Source of the DNA: Ignelater luminosus
Lineage: Eukaryota > Arthropoda > Insecta > Coleoptera > Elateridae
Direction: 5' to 3'
DNA length: 64,000 bases
Assembly: GCA_011009095.1 (NCBI GenBank)
Contig: VTPC01000939.1
Location: forward strand, 11,271-75,270
Position numbers and translations under genes: made by a program. Positions 46,001-57,567 of the stretch are shown piece by piece. The notes below the pieces were generated by a model. It was not told the DNA's origin. It worked only from the letters and a program-made list of their open reading frames with translations, and did no database searches. Positions within the stretch are counted from its first letter, which is position 1; each line of letters opens with the position of its first letter.

Positions 46001-49000
46001 CGTAGCTTCCAAAACATTGACTTTGTTCACTGGAGTTGCTCGAACTTATTATTTTCGATAGTTGACACGGTAGATATCAAAAGGCTTTTAGCTACGTACT
46101 TCTACTACCTTCTCGGCTAACATGGCTAATTTATCTACATAAAATTGCTTGCGCTTGAGATGACAAGCTATTCATCCATAAAGATTCTAAAAAAATTGTC
46201 ATTAGTCTCTTCGCCTGCTGTGTTTTGCTAGCAAAATCGACTCCTGTTAGCAGTTTTGTAATTGTAAAACATTAGAAGGGCTCATATTGGAGATCTGAAA
46301 TGTGCAGCATCGATTACGATTTTGGACAAATATGAATTTTGTGCTGAAGATTACACATCTAACTAAATCAAAATCTCCCAGAAATTTAAGAAAGAATTAA
46401 GCACTGTAGTTATGTTTTTTTTTTACTCTGATGGCATTCAGGATGGGCCTATTTAATTAAGTGCCTTTTGGTCATTTCTCAAAACAGTCCGACGCACAGT
46501 TGCTTGAGTCATTCTTTAAAAATTTTTAAATTGTCAGGATTTGATTTAATGGTGTCCGTAAATGCTGAGCATGCAAAAGTTTTTAATGGGTGCTCGAGCT
46601 CCTAAGCATCCACGAAGTTGCTACTATTGTATAGTATGAAATATTAGCGAGGAGTTGGAAGTTTTAAAAACAAACAAATCAGACTACAAGAAATCTATAA
46701 AATAATTCTGGTAAGAAAAGATGTCAAATAACAAAGATAACTTTTGTTCAAAATTTCAAACGGCTTTTCAGTTCTAGCATCCAAAATAAGTTCCGTCAAG
46801 AAAACAGTCATTTCTTCATTAAAATCAGTGGAGTTTAACATGAGATGCTGTAAGCGTTGGAAAAGTGCAGACAGAAAGGGTCTTAATTCATTTTGGGTCA
46901 TAGATGAATCAATTTTCTTCTCTCACTTGCTCATTTTTTCTATGGAATGTCTGACTATATTAGAAATGATCAATATGGAGGCATTTTTTGTTTGAAGCGT
47001 TACTGTTAAATGTACAGAAACCATGAGCTTTGAATTTTGACAAAATATACGGAATAACTACATCTCTGTAGATTAACTGTGGGATACATTCCGCCTCCCT
47101 GTGGTCTCTTTAGGCCATTTCTTCGCACTGACAACTTCTCCAGAATTTTTCAACTTACATTTGTTCTTCTCTCAGATTTCGTTCTTTATTTTCTTTCAGG
47201 GTATACGTTTGTGCTATTAAAGTCCCAATTTTCTATATCATGTGTAGTCGATCATTTACAAGCCTATGAATTGTTACAGTCCGCTGAAATATAACAGAAG
47301 AGTTTGCAGTAGGATTACATTTAAGCCATCAATTGATGTGCTTCTTTACTGGGACGACAATTGCATTTCATAGACTCTCTTGATTTGGTCGCATACTTTT
47401 AATTGGCCTTTGTTATCCACAAAGCTTCCAACCTACATGGACATAATTTTGAGTTATTTAAGTTTAAAGTTTTACTTAGATCGTAAATTTTCTATTAATT
47501 TAATGGAAAATGTAACCAAAAATAATCGCAACACTATCACACTCTACTATTTCCTTTCTAGATGTAAGAAAATTATTTGTAATTTTGTTTGAATAAAAAT
47601 CTAATAATGTGTGGCTTGGCAGGTTTTCGTATTTTAAGAAATAAGCCAAGAAAGTATTTTCAAAGATTTATTACAGAACAAATATGAACAAGAATTTGAC
47701 ACGATCAATACATCTACTCTGCATCGACGTCGAAGTTGAGCTGCTCCACATCGAATCCATCTATTTACATCTTCAATGATATTTTTGCACACTTCTTGAG
47801 TTTGTATAAAATGGCATAGCATCCGACGGTATGAGGTTCTGAAGTTTTAGTTCAGCTATTGCCTTGCCTTGTGGCCATAAAGGCGTTAGCGTTGCAAACG
47901 GAGCATCGATAGCAGTTGGTCTTCCTCGTACGTTTTTGTATGTTTATAGCTTTCGTAAGGATTAAAAAATTTATGTTGTTTTACAAGGATGGTAAACGGT
48001 TCATTCTTCTGTAATTTAATCGTGTAGATATGCAACCAGCTAATTCTACATATTTCCTGTATCTGTTTGTCGTCTGTTAACTGTAACACCAAAACAATAT
48101 TCATAGAAGCTCGCGATAACATTTTTGCCGCTTTTCACCAACAAAGGCCTATTTATAAAAACTCTCCTAGTTAACTTACCATTCATTTGTATGAATGGAA
48201 CTTTTCAAAGCCGTATGTCGATATAGATAGTGTTGGTAGCTTTTTACATAACTGAGCCCAATTTGAAATTGATTGATTTCAAGTTGAAGTAGATTGGTCT
48301 CAGCTTGTACTTGATTAGTCAAATTCGAAATTAATTGATCTCGCTTTAAGCTTGAAGAGGTAGAAGTAGAACTAAAGGATACTCTATAACAAACAAACTC
48401 GTTTGATTTTGTGGTACCTTAGAAAATCAAAATGAATATTATTGTTGAAGATTGCAGAGGAAACTAGAGAAATTGTCGAGTTGTCAGATCCAATATCTTT
48501 AGATTCCAGACTAAGACTCAAACAGTTGACAATTTTATAGCACATTGAATTTCTAACTGGACAGATTGTTTACCGCACAATGATGGGAAATCAAAGAAGA
48601 GTGGGAGTTGATTAATCAAAGGGACGACATTTTTTGAAATCCAACTAGGACCCGTTCTAGTTCCTCTTCTGGGATCTTTTCGACCGCAGTTGCATGGATT
48701 GTTTGAATTTAGCGACGGAGATAGTATTGCACTATTGGCATCGATGCGATGTACGAGAAGATTTAATGCACGGCGTCCTTGAACAATTCGGACTGGACGA
48801 TAAACGCCCACAGAGAATTACCAAAACATGGGAACGCTGATTGTGTATTAAGATTAAGAGCTTTTCATAGTTTTATTGTTCTTTAGGGCACCACAAAAGA
48901 CAAGAACGGACGAGAAATTCCTTCGCATCTCGGTGCTTCAGTCCAACGCTACTTCCTTTAATGAGATTTCCATTATTGCCGTCTTGAGCGGCAATGTTAA

Positions 49001-49358
49001 CAAAGATAAAGTGTGAAAATTAGCCCCAAGTGGCCCTAAATGAGGCAAACTTTGATTCTTCTCTTCACAACAGCTAAAAGCAATTGAAGATGATGTTGTT
49101 GAGATGAACAAACCGCAAAGTTGGCTTAAGTAGGAAAGCAAATCGTGACCCTTGAGCCATCACAAGAAAATTTAAAACTAAAAGAGCGCAGAAAGCGCTA
49201 TGGTATACAGTCCTGCAAGCTGAGGAGTGAGTGTCGGTGAAAAATATAGCGGGTGGTGTGCGACCTGTCAGGAGACAATATTCTTATCTGTGAAATGATT
49301 TAATATTTGTGGGAACGAGATCCATATTTATAAGATTATAATAAATACTGAATATGAG
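46001..49358. other. Unrecognised; several short coding-like frames
   Basis: Minus frames at 46695-46901 (68 aa), 47634-47822 (CKNIIEDVNRWIRCGAAQLR), 47886-48122 (KTYEEDQLLSMLRLQ) and 48518-48811 (97 aa, VYRPVRIVQGRRALNL) may be remnants of retroelement coding sequence. I cannot assign any of them. No LTR or inverted repeat pair was found. Confidence 0.35.
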
Positions 49359-49360
49359 TA

Positions 49361-49536
49361 CAGTGAAACCTCTCTAAATGGACACCTCTATATAACGGAC
49401 ATCCCTATATTAAGGACACTTTGTAAGTCCCAAAGCGTTATAATCCATGAGTGACTACCTCTTCCAAGCTGACACGTTGGATTACGGACATACTTTCTTT
49501 TTGACACGGACGCTGTTCGTTATAGAGGTTTCACTG
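49361..49536. mobile_element. Pogo-type MITE (176 bp), TA-flanked
   Basis: Left tip CAGTGAAACCTCTCTAAATG and right tip GTTATAGAGGTTTCACTG form inverted repeats of about 18-20 bp, with TA on both sides (49359-49360, 49537-49538). CAGT-GAACCTC-TATAA tips with inner GGACA words are characteristic of pogo/Tigger elements. The interior carries no gene. It may be a relative of the pogo-like transposase at 38.6-40.1 kb, but that copy's tips were not found. Confidence 0.88.
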
Positions 49537-49549
49537 TATTAAGCACGAG

Positions 49550-50092
49550 TATTACCATTACAACAGATAAGAATAAGGTTCAAGGGTGTTGCGTACTGCA
49601 AGACGAGTTTAATCCTTACGATAGATAAGAGGATTTAAGATGTAACCGCCAAAGGCGGTGTTATTGAAGAAAGATGAGCTCTACGGTAAGACGTTATAGG
49701 CGGCTTAAGTGCAAACGCAATCCTGAATCTACGATAGCTTACCTTAGGGAACTTAAGAAGCAAAAAAGCACGACGTAGGAGTGCTTTATGGGCGAATGTG
49801 CGACGGAGCCTCGAAGCGCCAAAAGAATGCGACTGCCCAGGAAGCTTGTATGGACGCGTTTTACTTTATCAAGGTTACAGCTATTTTTTTTACATTAAAG
49901 ACGAAAATTTGATGCAAGGTTCTACTGCGGAAGGCGGTGTTGTTGGAACAAGGAAAAGCGCGGTCGTAAATCCACTAGAACTTATCTTGATAAGAAGGTT
50001 AATAAGTAAAACGAAGCAAAACAAAACGCAAGAATTTTGTGAGCAGCGCCGCGAAGAGAGCACTCGTCGTTCAGACCAACAACTTACAATCG
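49550..50092. repeat. Irregular tandem repeat with GGCGGTGTT units, part 1
   Basis: The unit carries TTACGATAGATAAGAGGATT, then AAGATGTAACCGCCAAAGGC with GGTGTTATTG, then CAATCCTGAATCTACGATAG and GCACGACGTAGGAGTGC. A second, diverged unit has CTACTGCGGAAGGCGGTGTT at 49922-49941. The 119-aa plus frame at 49798-50157 lies over the repeat and is not considered a gene. Confidence 0.6.
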
Positions 50093-50094
50093 TG

Positions 50095-50400
50095 TACGGG
50101 TCAGGTTTTTTAGTCGGCTCGAAGCTCGGATTGGGGTCGGGCCGAGCTTCATTTTAAAAGCTTATTGCGCTTTTTGGCCCTGTCGGGTTAACCGGGCTGT
50201 CCGGGCTTCTCTGACTGTTTAGGCCTGTCGGGTTGCGCTTTTTAGTCCTGTCGGGTCAACCGGCCTCTCCGCGGCTATTCGAGCCTCTTGGGTTGCACTT
50301 TGTGGCCATGTCAGGCTTGTCGAGCTATTCAAGCAGTTTGAGCCTTTCTAGCTGGTATAAAGTTTACTGCTAGTCGGGCCAGGACAGGTCGGGCTTTACC
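50095..50400 (+). repeat. Minisatellite-cored hAT-like element, decayed copy
   Basis: Opens GTACGGGTCAGGTTTTTTAG (compare GCACGGGTCAGGTTTTCTAG at 35187), then AAAAGCTTATTGCGCTTTTT, then runs of GGGTTAACCGGGC, GTCCGGGC and GGCCTGTCGGG. It sits between units of the GGCGGTGTT tandem repeat. The terminal 10 bp and target duplication are no longer clear. Confidence 0.7.
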
Positions 50401-50419
50401 TTGCAATGAATTAGTTTTC

Positions 50420-50925
50420 TAAGGTTATAGCTATTTAATTCCTACGATGATGCTTCGAAGGTTGAAGGCTAGTTCAAGATGTAACTGCAAAAGGCGGAGT
50501 TATCATGATCCTAATTTAACGAGGACTTATCTTAGGCAGGTTAAAAGATAAAAGACAGCAAATCACGACGTAGAAAGTCTGTGAAAACGAAGCAGCAAGA
50601 GAATTTGCAATTGTTATTCTTATTATGATAGATAAAGAGGTTGAAGGTGTTAACGCTGAAGGGACGCACGACAGTAAACTGCCATAAGTAGTCGCAAGGG
50701 TAAGCGTGATCCTGGATCTACGATAATTTACTTTAACAGGATTAAAAGTAAAAGAAGGAGAAGCAGGACGTACGAGATTTGTGAGTCATTTTGTGTTGCT
50801 CCCAGAAGATAAGGATCAAACGAATCTTTTTCTAGCAAGGCTATAGCTGTCTCTTATTCTTACGATAACCGAGAAGATTTAAGGCAAGATGAATGTATCG
50901 AGCTTGATGGCGAAAGTGAAGCAGG
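50420..50925. repeat. Irregular tandem repeat with GGCGGTGTT units, part 2
   Basis: Three further diverged units: AAGATGTAACTGCAAAAGGC (50477), GGTTGAAGGTGTTAACGCTG with GATCCTGGATCTACGATAA (50640-50731), and TTATTCTTACGATAACCGAG (50855). Shared inner words are AAGCA-GACGTA and GCTATAGCTGT. Unit spacing is irregular, about 170-250 bp. Confidence 0.55.
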
Positions 50926-50929
50926 AAAG

Positions 50930-51090
50930 TAGGAGGGTCGCGCTTTTTGGCCCTTTCGGGCTTCTCGGGCCATTATTTTTGTACTGAAACGCACCCAAGG
51001 ATTGTTGTACTGATTACGACATGCGTTATTTTCGTACTGACCCGGACAAACATTATTTTCATGCTAAACTGAAGCGGATTTATTTTTGTT
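50930..51090 (+). repeat. Minisatellite-cored fragment with GTACTGACCCGGAC units
   Basis: GCGCTTTTTGGCCCTTTCGG leads into TTTTCGTACTGACCCGGACA-type units of about 35-40 bp. These are the reverse complement of the units at 24397-24480, which links the two loci as one family or subfamily. Confidence 0.6.
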
Positions 51091-53285
51091 ACAACTTTTT
51101 ATAAGTCCTTGAGGTGTTACATTCTATATCGCTAAGGTTTGAGTCATTTGGTAGAAAGCTACATATGTCCTGATAATAAAAAATTTAACGTAATGATCTC
51201 AAGATTTGGAGTGTTGTGTAAAATGTGTTTTAGCAAAACGGCGATCTGTGTGTTGCTATTCTCCAGAGATACGTAATTTTGAATGTGTTCCAATTAAATT
51301 TAAATGTAGTTTGATCTAAAAATAAGAGATCCAAAGGCTTAAATATTAAATTTGAAATTGTGCAAAAAACGACTTACCCCTTTGAGAATTCTCTATCGCA
51401 ACCATTTTTGTAAGATATCGTGTGTGTGATTTTCCTTATCAACAGTTTCATCTTCAACAAAACAGTCGAGCTCTATCAAATCGGAACCATTACAATGATT
51501 ATTATAGAATTAAGAAAAAAGAAGAAAGAGGAATTTTCATAGCTTTTTAGAACAAGTTTATTATTAGAATGTTATAAAAGCTTTTCAGGTTATTTTATAT
51601 ATTTCATTATGGCATAATGAGATTGATCTCAAGTTTTACATGGTGGTGGAAAAAATTAAACATTTTAATAAATGTTTATAAAGGAAAAACAGATTTTACT
51701 TACCTTTTTGAACTAATTAACTTAATCTTGTGTGTTCTGACATTTTTAATCAGACACCTTATGATGTGCATTGCGTATCGTCTCAGAAGCTAATAATTTA
51801 TTGCTTCAATTCTAGTATTGGCTTGTTGTTCTGTCTCCATGTCTAAAATTAGGAAGAAATTTAATTTTCAAAAAGCTACCAACCCTACTGAAATTGAATA
51901 ATAAATGTTCCTTTTTTATAAACCAAAATATACACCTTCATTCAAATAAATTTATACTTAATTAAAGACAGGATGCTGTAGCATTTAGGGCTTTTGTTAA
52001 AATTTTTCTGATTATAAATAATAGGACACCAATAGTAGTAATGTAGAAAACTAGGAAATTACCATATAAAAATCCAGTTTTTGCTTCTAAAATATACAAA
52101 TTACAGTTCAGCAAAGCATCTAATTTGCTTATTACTTGATAACGGGATTATTACCCTTCATTAGATTAGGTCATGCTATTGATTTTCTATATACATAAAT
52201 TCTTCCACGATTTTAAAATTCTAATAATCTTGTTTAAAGGTCTACAACCTTTCGATACAAGAGAATTTTTCCTACTTACGCTTAAAAAAATTGAATGAAT
52301 TAGTAACATGTGTTTCATTGATGTTTATTTGATAAGCTGGGTTGGACTACGAAATTTCTAAACCAATGAATTGCTCGTGCCATATGTGACCTCCATCTCT
52401 ATTAGTAAATATGGCTGCTGTTTATCCCACCTTGTCGCGATTGTCCTTGGATGCATGCAAATAATATGAAGCTTTTTTTGCGCTCTACGTTCGTATAATA
52501 CCCAGTGGCGTTACGCAATAATACATGTATACAAGGTCGGAAAGATCGTTTTTCTATTGTTTATGTATTTATTGCGTTTTGTGGGCTGCTGCGTATATTG
52601 CACAATTTATAAGCGTCGAAGTCAGGTTTATCTATAATAAATAATATTTTAGATTTATGGATTTTTTGAAGGTTTAATTTTATACTAGCCGTTCGAGAAT
52701 CTTACTGCATCACATAGTGCAAAAATCAAAAACATAACTTCAGTAGTGAAATAATAATAAAAAGTTTTCAAATACACTTTGAAAAGATGCCCGATAAAAA
52801 ATTCAGTCTTTCTTTAGACATCTTGTTGCGAAACGAAAGCGTTCGTTATTGTTCACTTTTCACAAACTTTTTGAAGCTTAAAATAGGCCTAAAAGGGGCA
52901 ATGTTTATAAGGGTTATTTGAAAGAGTAGCCCTTAGAAAAGCAATGAAAAGATAACCTACTAAATTGTTCTTTCGAGCGTTAAATATCCATGATCAAGAG
53001 ACATAAATTTTGCTTTAAGATTTTTTTGCTGCTGCTGCTGTTAAATAATACAAAAGTTCGAAAACTTAACTAATTATTTCTCGCTTTATGTTCGGGATAA
53101 AAGGACAATTATTGTTTTAAGAAAAGTTTTTAGAGTATAATTTGACGGGAACCATTCTTTTGTCTTTTCGACTATAAAATAAATCTTGAAATTATTCTTA
53201 TTATTTTTTTTTCTCTCGGACATAACATGCACGAGGCAACTTGTAGTCTTAAATATTAAGTCTCGTTATTGATTATAATAGAAAA
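51091..53285. other. No supported gene
   Basis: AT-rich. A short run of CTG triplets occurs at 53029-53040. No domain, RNA gene or repeat partner recognised. Confidence 0.45.
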
Positions 53286-53299
53286 TCATAAATGAAGAC

Positions 53300-53600
53300 T
53301 TGACATTAGTGGTCGAAATCTTTAGATAATCCGTAGCACTATGCTGATTGTACAAGAAGTACAGCTAAAATTTACAAAATTGTAAAATTGCAAATCGAAT
53401 TTAGGGTCTTGCAAATTAGGCTGTTACTAAATGTCTGAAAACTGTGAAAAAACCGTTAGGAATTCAGAGAAAAACGCTAGAATTTACTCTAAACACTCGA
53501 ACAGATAATACTTCAAACTAGAAATTAGTCATGTCATTAGAAACGTAAAGAATCTTTAAATCAGGGCCAACGCTAGAGTATTTGAAGCCCTTAGCATCAG
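53300..53600. repeat. Dispersed repeat alpha, copy 4
   Basis: GATAATCCGTAGCACTATGC, GATTGTACAAGAAGTACAGC, GCAAATCGAATTTAGGGTC, GAGAAAAACGCTAGAATTTA and CAGGGCCAACGCTAGAG all recur in other alpha copies in the same order. Confidence 0.7.
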
Positions 53601-53729
53601 AGTTTCTTACCTTTGTTTGTGTTACATATTTGCAATTTTGTTTAGAAATGTCTATCGTTACAAAACGTGAAAAAACCAACTACGAGGATAATTTGAAAAG
53701 TTCTCGGAATGAAAATGAAAGAACATATG

Positions 53730-54430
53730 TATAATCGTAAAAATCATTTTATTTTCCAACATGATACACTTGGTTCAACTTTTTTCCAGCAATTCTATCC
53801 CTTTCTTGTAATGATCTTTTGAAAGCTCCTTAAAATAAGCGTTCACTGCTGCAGTGATCTCTTGGTTTGTCTTGAAATGCTAAATTCGGAGAATAGGGCG
53901 GATGTTCCAATAATTCATACCTCAATTCGCCCAATTTAGCCATTGTAATTGCACTTTTGTGAGCAGAGGTGCATTGTGCCGGTTTCTTTTTCGACAAACC
54001 AGGTCTTTTTGCTTTAAATATTTTTATCCAATTTGTCTAGAAGGCTTGCATAGTATGTTGTTTTGTCTCCTATATATGGTGATGGATTCAAGCTTCATCC
54101 ATAGTTACAAATCGCTGTAAAAAATCCTTCCTATCATTGTTGAAACGGTCCAACAACTTTGCTATAGTTGCAGTCGTATGCTTTTTTGATCGACGGTCAA
54201 CAAATGTCTTAGCTAACTCAGCAACCTTCAAACGCCTGTCTGCAAGGGCCATATCATGTATTTTTTTGTACCATTTCTGTAGTTGTAGCATTTCTTCCAC
54301 ACTGGTACGGCTACGTCGTTTAAACTCCGTAGTCCACTTTGAAACAGTGGAAAATCATGGAGGAGATTCTTTCAGGCCTTTTTGTAACCATTCATGAATT
54401 TCCGTTGCCGATAAACCTTCCAAAACTTAA
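53730..54430 (-). pseudogene. mariner transposase, decayed
   Basis: Minus strand: EGLSATEIHEWLQKGLKESP and FSTVSKWTTEFKRRSRTSVE (54425-54290), then IHDMALADRRLKVAELAKTF, LLDRFNNDRKDFLQRFVTMD (first catalytic Asp; V-T-V-DE-TW in active copies, MDEA here). Then come IKIFKAKRPGLSKKK, SAHKSAITMAKLGELRYELL and EHPPYSPNLA near 53940-53900. An internal stretch around the helix-turn-helix and another around the second Asp are missing. The insert's 3' end (LINE text KVKSTPVEKTEV) meets the mariner at about 54430. Confidence 0.86.
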
Positions 54431-54851
54431 ACTTCTGTTTTCTCAACTGGAGTTGATTTTACTTTTATCTTCCAATTTTTCCTGTCTTGGTCCAAGTTGT
54501 GGACCATTTCCCATTCCATGCTTCTTTCTACTGCTGCTTTTCTCACTTCGGTCTGCCATCTGCTTCTCGGTCTTCCTCTTTTATTTTTGTCTGTAGGTCT
54601 CGTTTCATACACTTGTCTCGAGAGTTGATCTTCCTCCATTTTAATCTTCATGTCTCTATCTTCAGCGCTGCTGGTTCCATTTTAAGCTTTCTTCTAAATA
54701 CTTCGTTTATAATTCTATCTCTTTTAGTTTTGCCTTCGATCTTTCTGAGGAATCTCATTTCCGTTACATTTAGACGGCTGATGCTTTTATTTGTCAAGGT
54801 CCATGACTCACACCATATATAAGTGTAGGTGTTACCACTTTTTTTGTACAA
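54430..54851 (-). pseudogene. LINE C-terminal region
   Basis: CESWTLTNKSISRLNVTEMR with FLRKIEGKTKRDRIINEVFR (54648-54851) matches the YGSExWTLT...EMKFLRRIxGxTRxDRxRN block. A second frame reads QVYETRPTDKNKRGRPRSRW and DRKNWKIKV (54427-54651), the GRPRxxW tail. One frame change separates the two. Confidence 0.85.
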
Positions 54852-54859
54852 CTTCTACT

Positions 54860-55720
54860 TTAATATCTCTCAGAATCTTTCTTTCCGAAAAAGGTTGACT
54901 TTAAGCTATTCAGTATTCTTCCCGCCATACTCGTTCTTTCTCTTATTTCTTTGTCTAACTTTCCTCTGCTTTCGATAGCTATTCCCAGATATTTAAATTG
55001 GTTTGCTTGCTCTGTTCTGATATTTTCTATCGTAATGTTGTGTATTTTATTTTCAACTGTTATTATCATGGACTTCGTTTTGTTATTATTTATTTTCATA
55101 TTTCCCTTTACCATTTCTTCATTGAGGATATTCAAGTTATATTGCAGGATTTGTCCCGACTCTGCTGATAATACGATATCATCAGCAAACAACATTTCTG
55201 ATATCGTACATTTATTTTCTGCATTTTTCAGTTTCCTATCTGTAAGTTATCATTTTTTGCTTAGCTTTTTTTACCACTCCATCCATCACTACTACGAACA
55301 GTATTGGGCTCAATACACATCCCTGTTTTAGTCCCTCTTTGTTTCTAAATTCCCGCGATTCTGAGTTTTGAGTTCTAATGATATTTTTGGTATTTTCATA
55401 CATTGCTTTGATTATTTCCGTAAGTTCTTCACTTACTCCCTTTGTTCTTAAACCTTGCCAAACATCTTTGCGTTTTATTCTGCCAAAGGCTTTTTCTAAG
55501 TCAATGAAACAGCAGTGTAGTAAGTCTTTGTTCTTATTTATGTTTTTTTCTATTGCTTTTCTTAAGATAAATATTGGATCCTGTGTTCCTCTTCCTTTTC
55601 TGAAACCGTATTGCGTCTCTTCTAAAGTGCTTTCTATTCTTTTCTCGATTATTCTTGCTAATACGTAATTTTCCTACAATGTTCATCAGTGTGATGTCTC
55701 TACATATAGTTTGCACAGTC
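54860..55720 (-). pseudogene. LINE reverse transcriptase palm and thumb
   Basis: LLHCCFIDLEKAFGRIKRKD (about 55527-55470) carries the first catalytic Asp. NKEGLKQGCVLSPILFVVVM (about 55350-55290) is the RQGCxLSPxLF box. MLFADDIVLSAESGQILQYN (from 55195) holds FADD, and MKINNNKTKSMIITVENKI with FKYLGIAIESRGKLDKEIRE follows. TDPIFxLRK-type text lies upstream to 55640. The catalytic residues are kept, but frames shift between blocks. Confidence 0.86.
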
Positions 55721-56246
55721 TCTTTGGTCGCCGTTTTTGTATATCGGTAGAATAATTCCAGTATTCCATTCTTGCGGTACTTTTGTTTGTCTCAAGATTT
55801 CGCACAACAGGGTTTTTCTTTTCCTTGTTCTTCCATATATTTAATCATTTCTGGAACTATCCCGTCGATCCCTGCGGCTTTCTCTGTTTTCACTTTGTAT
55901 TTCTTCTAGTATAATTTCGGTATTGTCTCTTTTTTCTATCATCCTTACTTGTTTGTCTTCTTCTGGTTCGCTTCTAATTATTGTTGCATCTGGTAATTTC
56001 TCAAAGTATTGTCTCCATCTTTCTAAAATCTCATCTCCTCCAGTTAATATATTTTCTTTTATATCCTTTATTTTCTTTATTCCGTACTGTTTTTTTCTTT
56101 CTTTATTGTTTTATAGTTCCATAAAATAGTTTTTGATTCTCTCTAAAATTATCTTTCATGTTTTGTTCAAATCTTATCCATGATATTTTCTTCTCCTCTT
56201 TTACTAGTTTTCTCTTTTCCTTATGGTTATCAGAATGCTCCTGATT

Positions 56247-56380
56247 TTTTGAACCGAACCGTTCTCTAAGTCGCTGACGCCACAAAATTCCTCCCCTCAT
56301 CAGGCTGAAGAAGCTCCACGAGGAGCTTAAAACGGCCTCCCGCCTTCGGCGGGAATTTAACGATTGACTTGACTTGACTT
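56247..56380 (+). mobile_element. Hairpin-tailed retroposon, short 5'-truncated copy with perfect 10-bp target duplication
   Basis: Flanked by GCTCCTGATT at 56237-56246 and 56381-56390. The 134-bp insert has hairpin 1 (AAGCTCC/GGAGCTT, 56311-56328), AAAACGG, hairpin 2 (CCCGCC-TTC-GGCGGG, 56339-56353), then GAATTTAACGA and a TTGAC-repeat tail (GATTGACTTGACTTGACTTG). The same arrangement ends the copies at 57568-58204 and 63218-63833. A 5' truncation with an exact duplication is the mark of LINE-type target-primed insertion. Confidence 0.88.
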
Positions 56381-56659
56381 GCTCCTGATTGCTCGAGTTT
56401 AGGTATACTTCTTCCATGGCTCTTTCTTTTCTTTTATTAATTTCTGTAATTCTTCTGTCCACCATTATGTTCCTCTTACTTATTTATTAGAGATTTTTGT
56501 GGTTCCCCAACACTCCTTTCCTGCCTGCAGGATAATTGTCTTAAACTCTTTCCATCTGTCTTGTATCTCTATCGGCTCCTCTTGTTCTATGAATTCTTTC
56601 TAAGTAGTTCTTGGAATTTTTCTTTTCAAGTGTCTTCTTTAAGTTTGTAGCTTTATACT

Positions 56660-57550
56660 TTTCCTTTATTTTCGTTTTTCTGTCTTTCTGTCTTTCTTTA
56701 ATTCTTCTATTACCTTTTTCAGGTCTAATCTTAGTAGATAATGGTCACTACCTATTTCTGCTCGCCTTGTAACCTTTGCGTCGAATATACCTTTACATTT
56801 ATGTCTACAGACTAGGAAATAATCTATTATTGATTTCTGTTCCATTTCCGGATTAACTCTCGCATATTTATATACGGTATAGATGGATTTGTTTTGCCAA
56901 TGCACAAATACATAAGAGCAAGCGAAAGGAAATAATATTTTACATGAGTAGAAATGAGATGGCACGTACCAGCAAAGTTCTACGGGCCAACTCGTTAGTA
57001 TATTAATGCGTAAACAACCTGTCATAAGTAACTTCTCTTTATCCTAATGACATTACTATAGTAGCCCAGCTATTTACTGAAGTTCTATAGGTAAATTAAA
57101 AAAATCCAGTCTGTATACCTTTACGGATAAATTTAGTTTTGGCAATTATGAAATCATTTTCCATGCATAAGTGTATAATTCGTTCCCCATTGTTGGTTTT
57201 AGTGGCTTCTACTTCCTTTTTCATTATTCTTTCGAAACCGTTGCTTTGGTTCTCCCCTCTTCCGTTTAGGTCTTTCATAATAATAATATCATTGTCTTCT
57301 TTATCTATCTCTTTCTGTAAGCTTTCGAAGTACTCGTCTTTCTCTTTTCTTTTTGCGTTATCGTTTTCACCGTATGTTACCATTAACGACCAAATTTCTT
57401 CATTTATTAATTTCGTATTTACAATCGGTATTTTCTCGTTGATATATCTTTCTTCCACGATATCTTCTAATCTTTCCGGTGCTACAATGAGTCCTACTCC
57501 TTCTTTTGCATTTTCTTTTATATCTACTCCGGACCATATAAGCTAGTGGT
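56660..57550 (-). pseudogene. LINE endonuclease, middle and end, with a 228-bp insert
   Basis: KEGVGLIVAPERLEDIVEER (57515-57450), then INEKIPIVNTKLINEEIWSL, MVTYGENDNAKRKEKDEYFE, IIIMKDLNGRGENQSNGFER (usual GDLNGRVG) and TNNGERIIHLCMENDFIIAK (57096-57458). Past the insert come KYARVNPEMEQKSIIDYFLV and RAEIGSDHYLLRLDLKKVIE (56666-56880), with the catalytic SDH intact. Confidence 0.86.
56882..57109. mobile_element. Small unidentified insert in the LINE endonuclease (~228 bp)
   Basis: Splits RKGIQ-T from YKYARVNPE. Its ends are weakly inverted (GATGGATTTG left, AAAAATCCAG right) and TATAC-like text lies on both sides (GGTAT and GTATAC), which suggests a small cut-and-paste element. The same insert is in the copy after the gap (62543-62770), so it predates that duplication. 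Confidence 0.5.
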
Positions 57551-57567
57551 CTTTGTGTACTCTTACG

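Noticed and set aside
49798-50157. 119-aa plus frame at 49.8-50.2 kb
   Set aside because: It runs across tandem-repeat units into a minisatellite-cored element; no family resemblance.
56281-56330. Hammerhead ribozyme (CTGATGAGG on the minus strand next to a stem)
   Set aside because: The conserved GAAA partner and a pairing stem II/III arrangement are absent, and the other family copies lack CTGATGA at this place.
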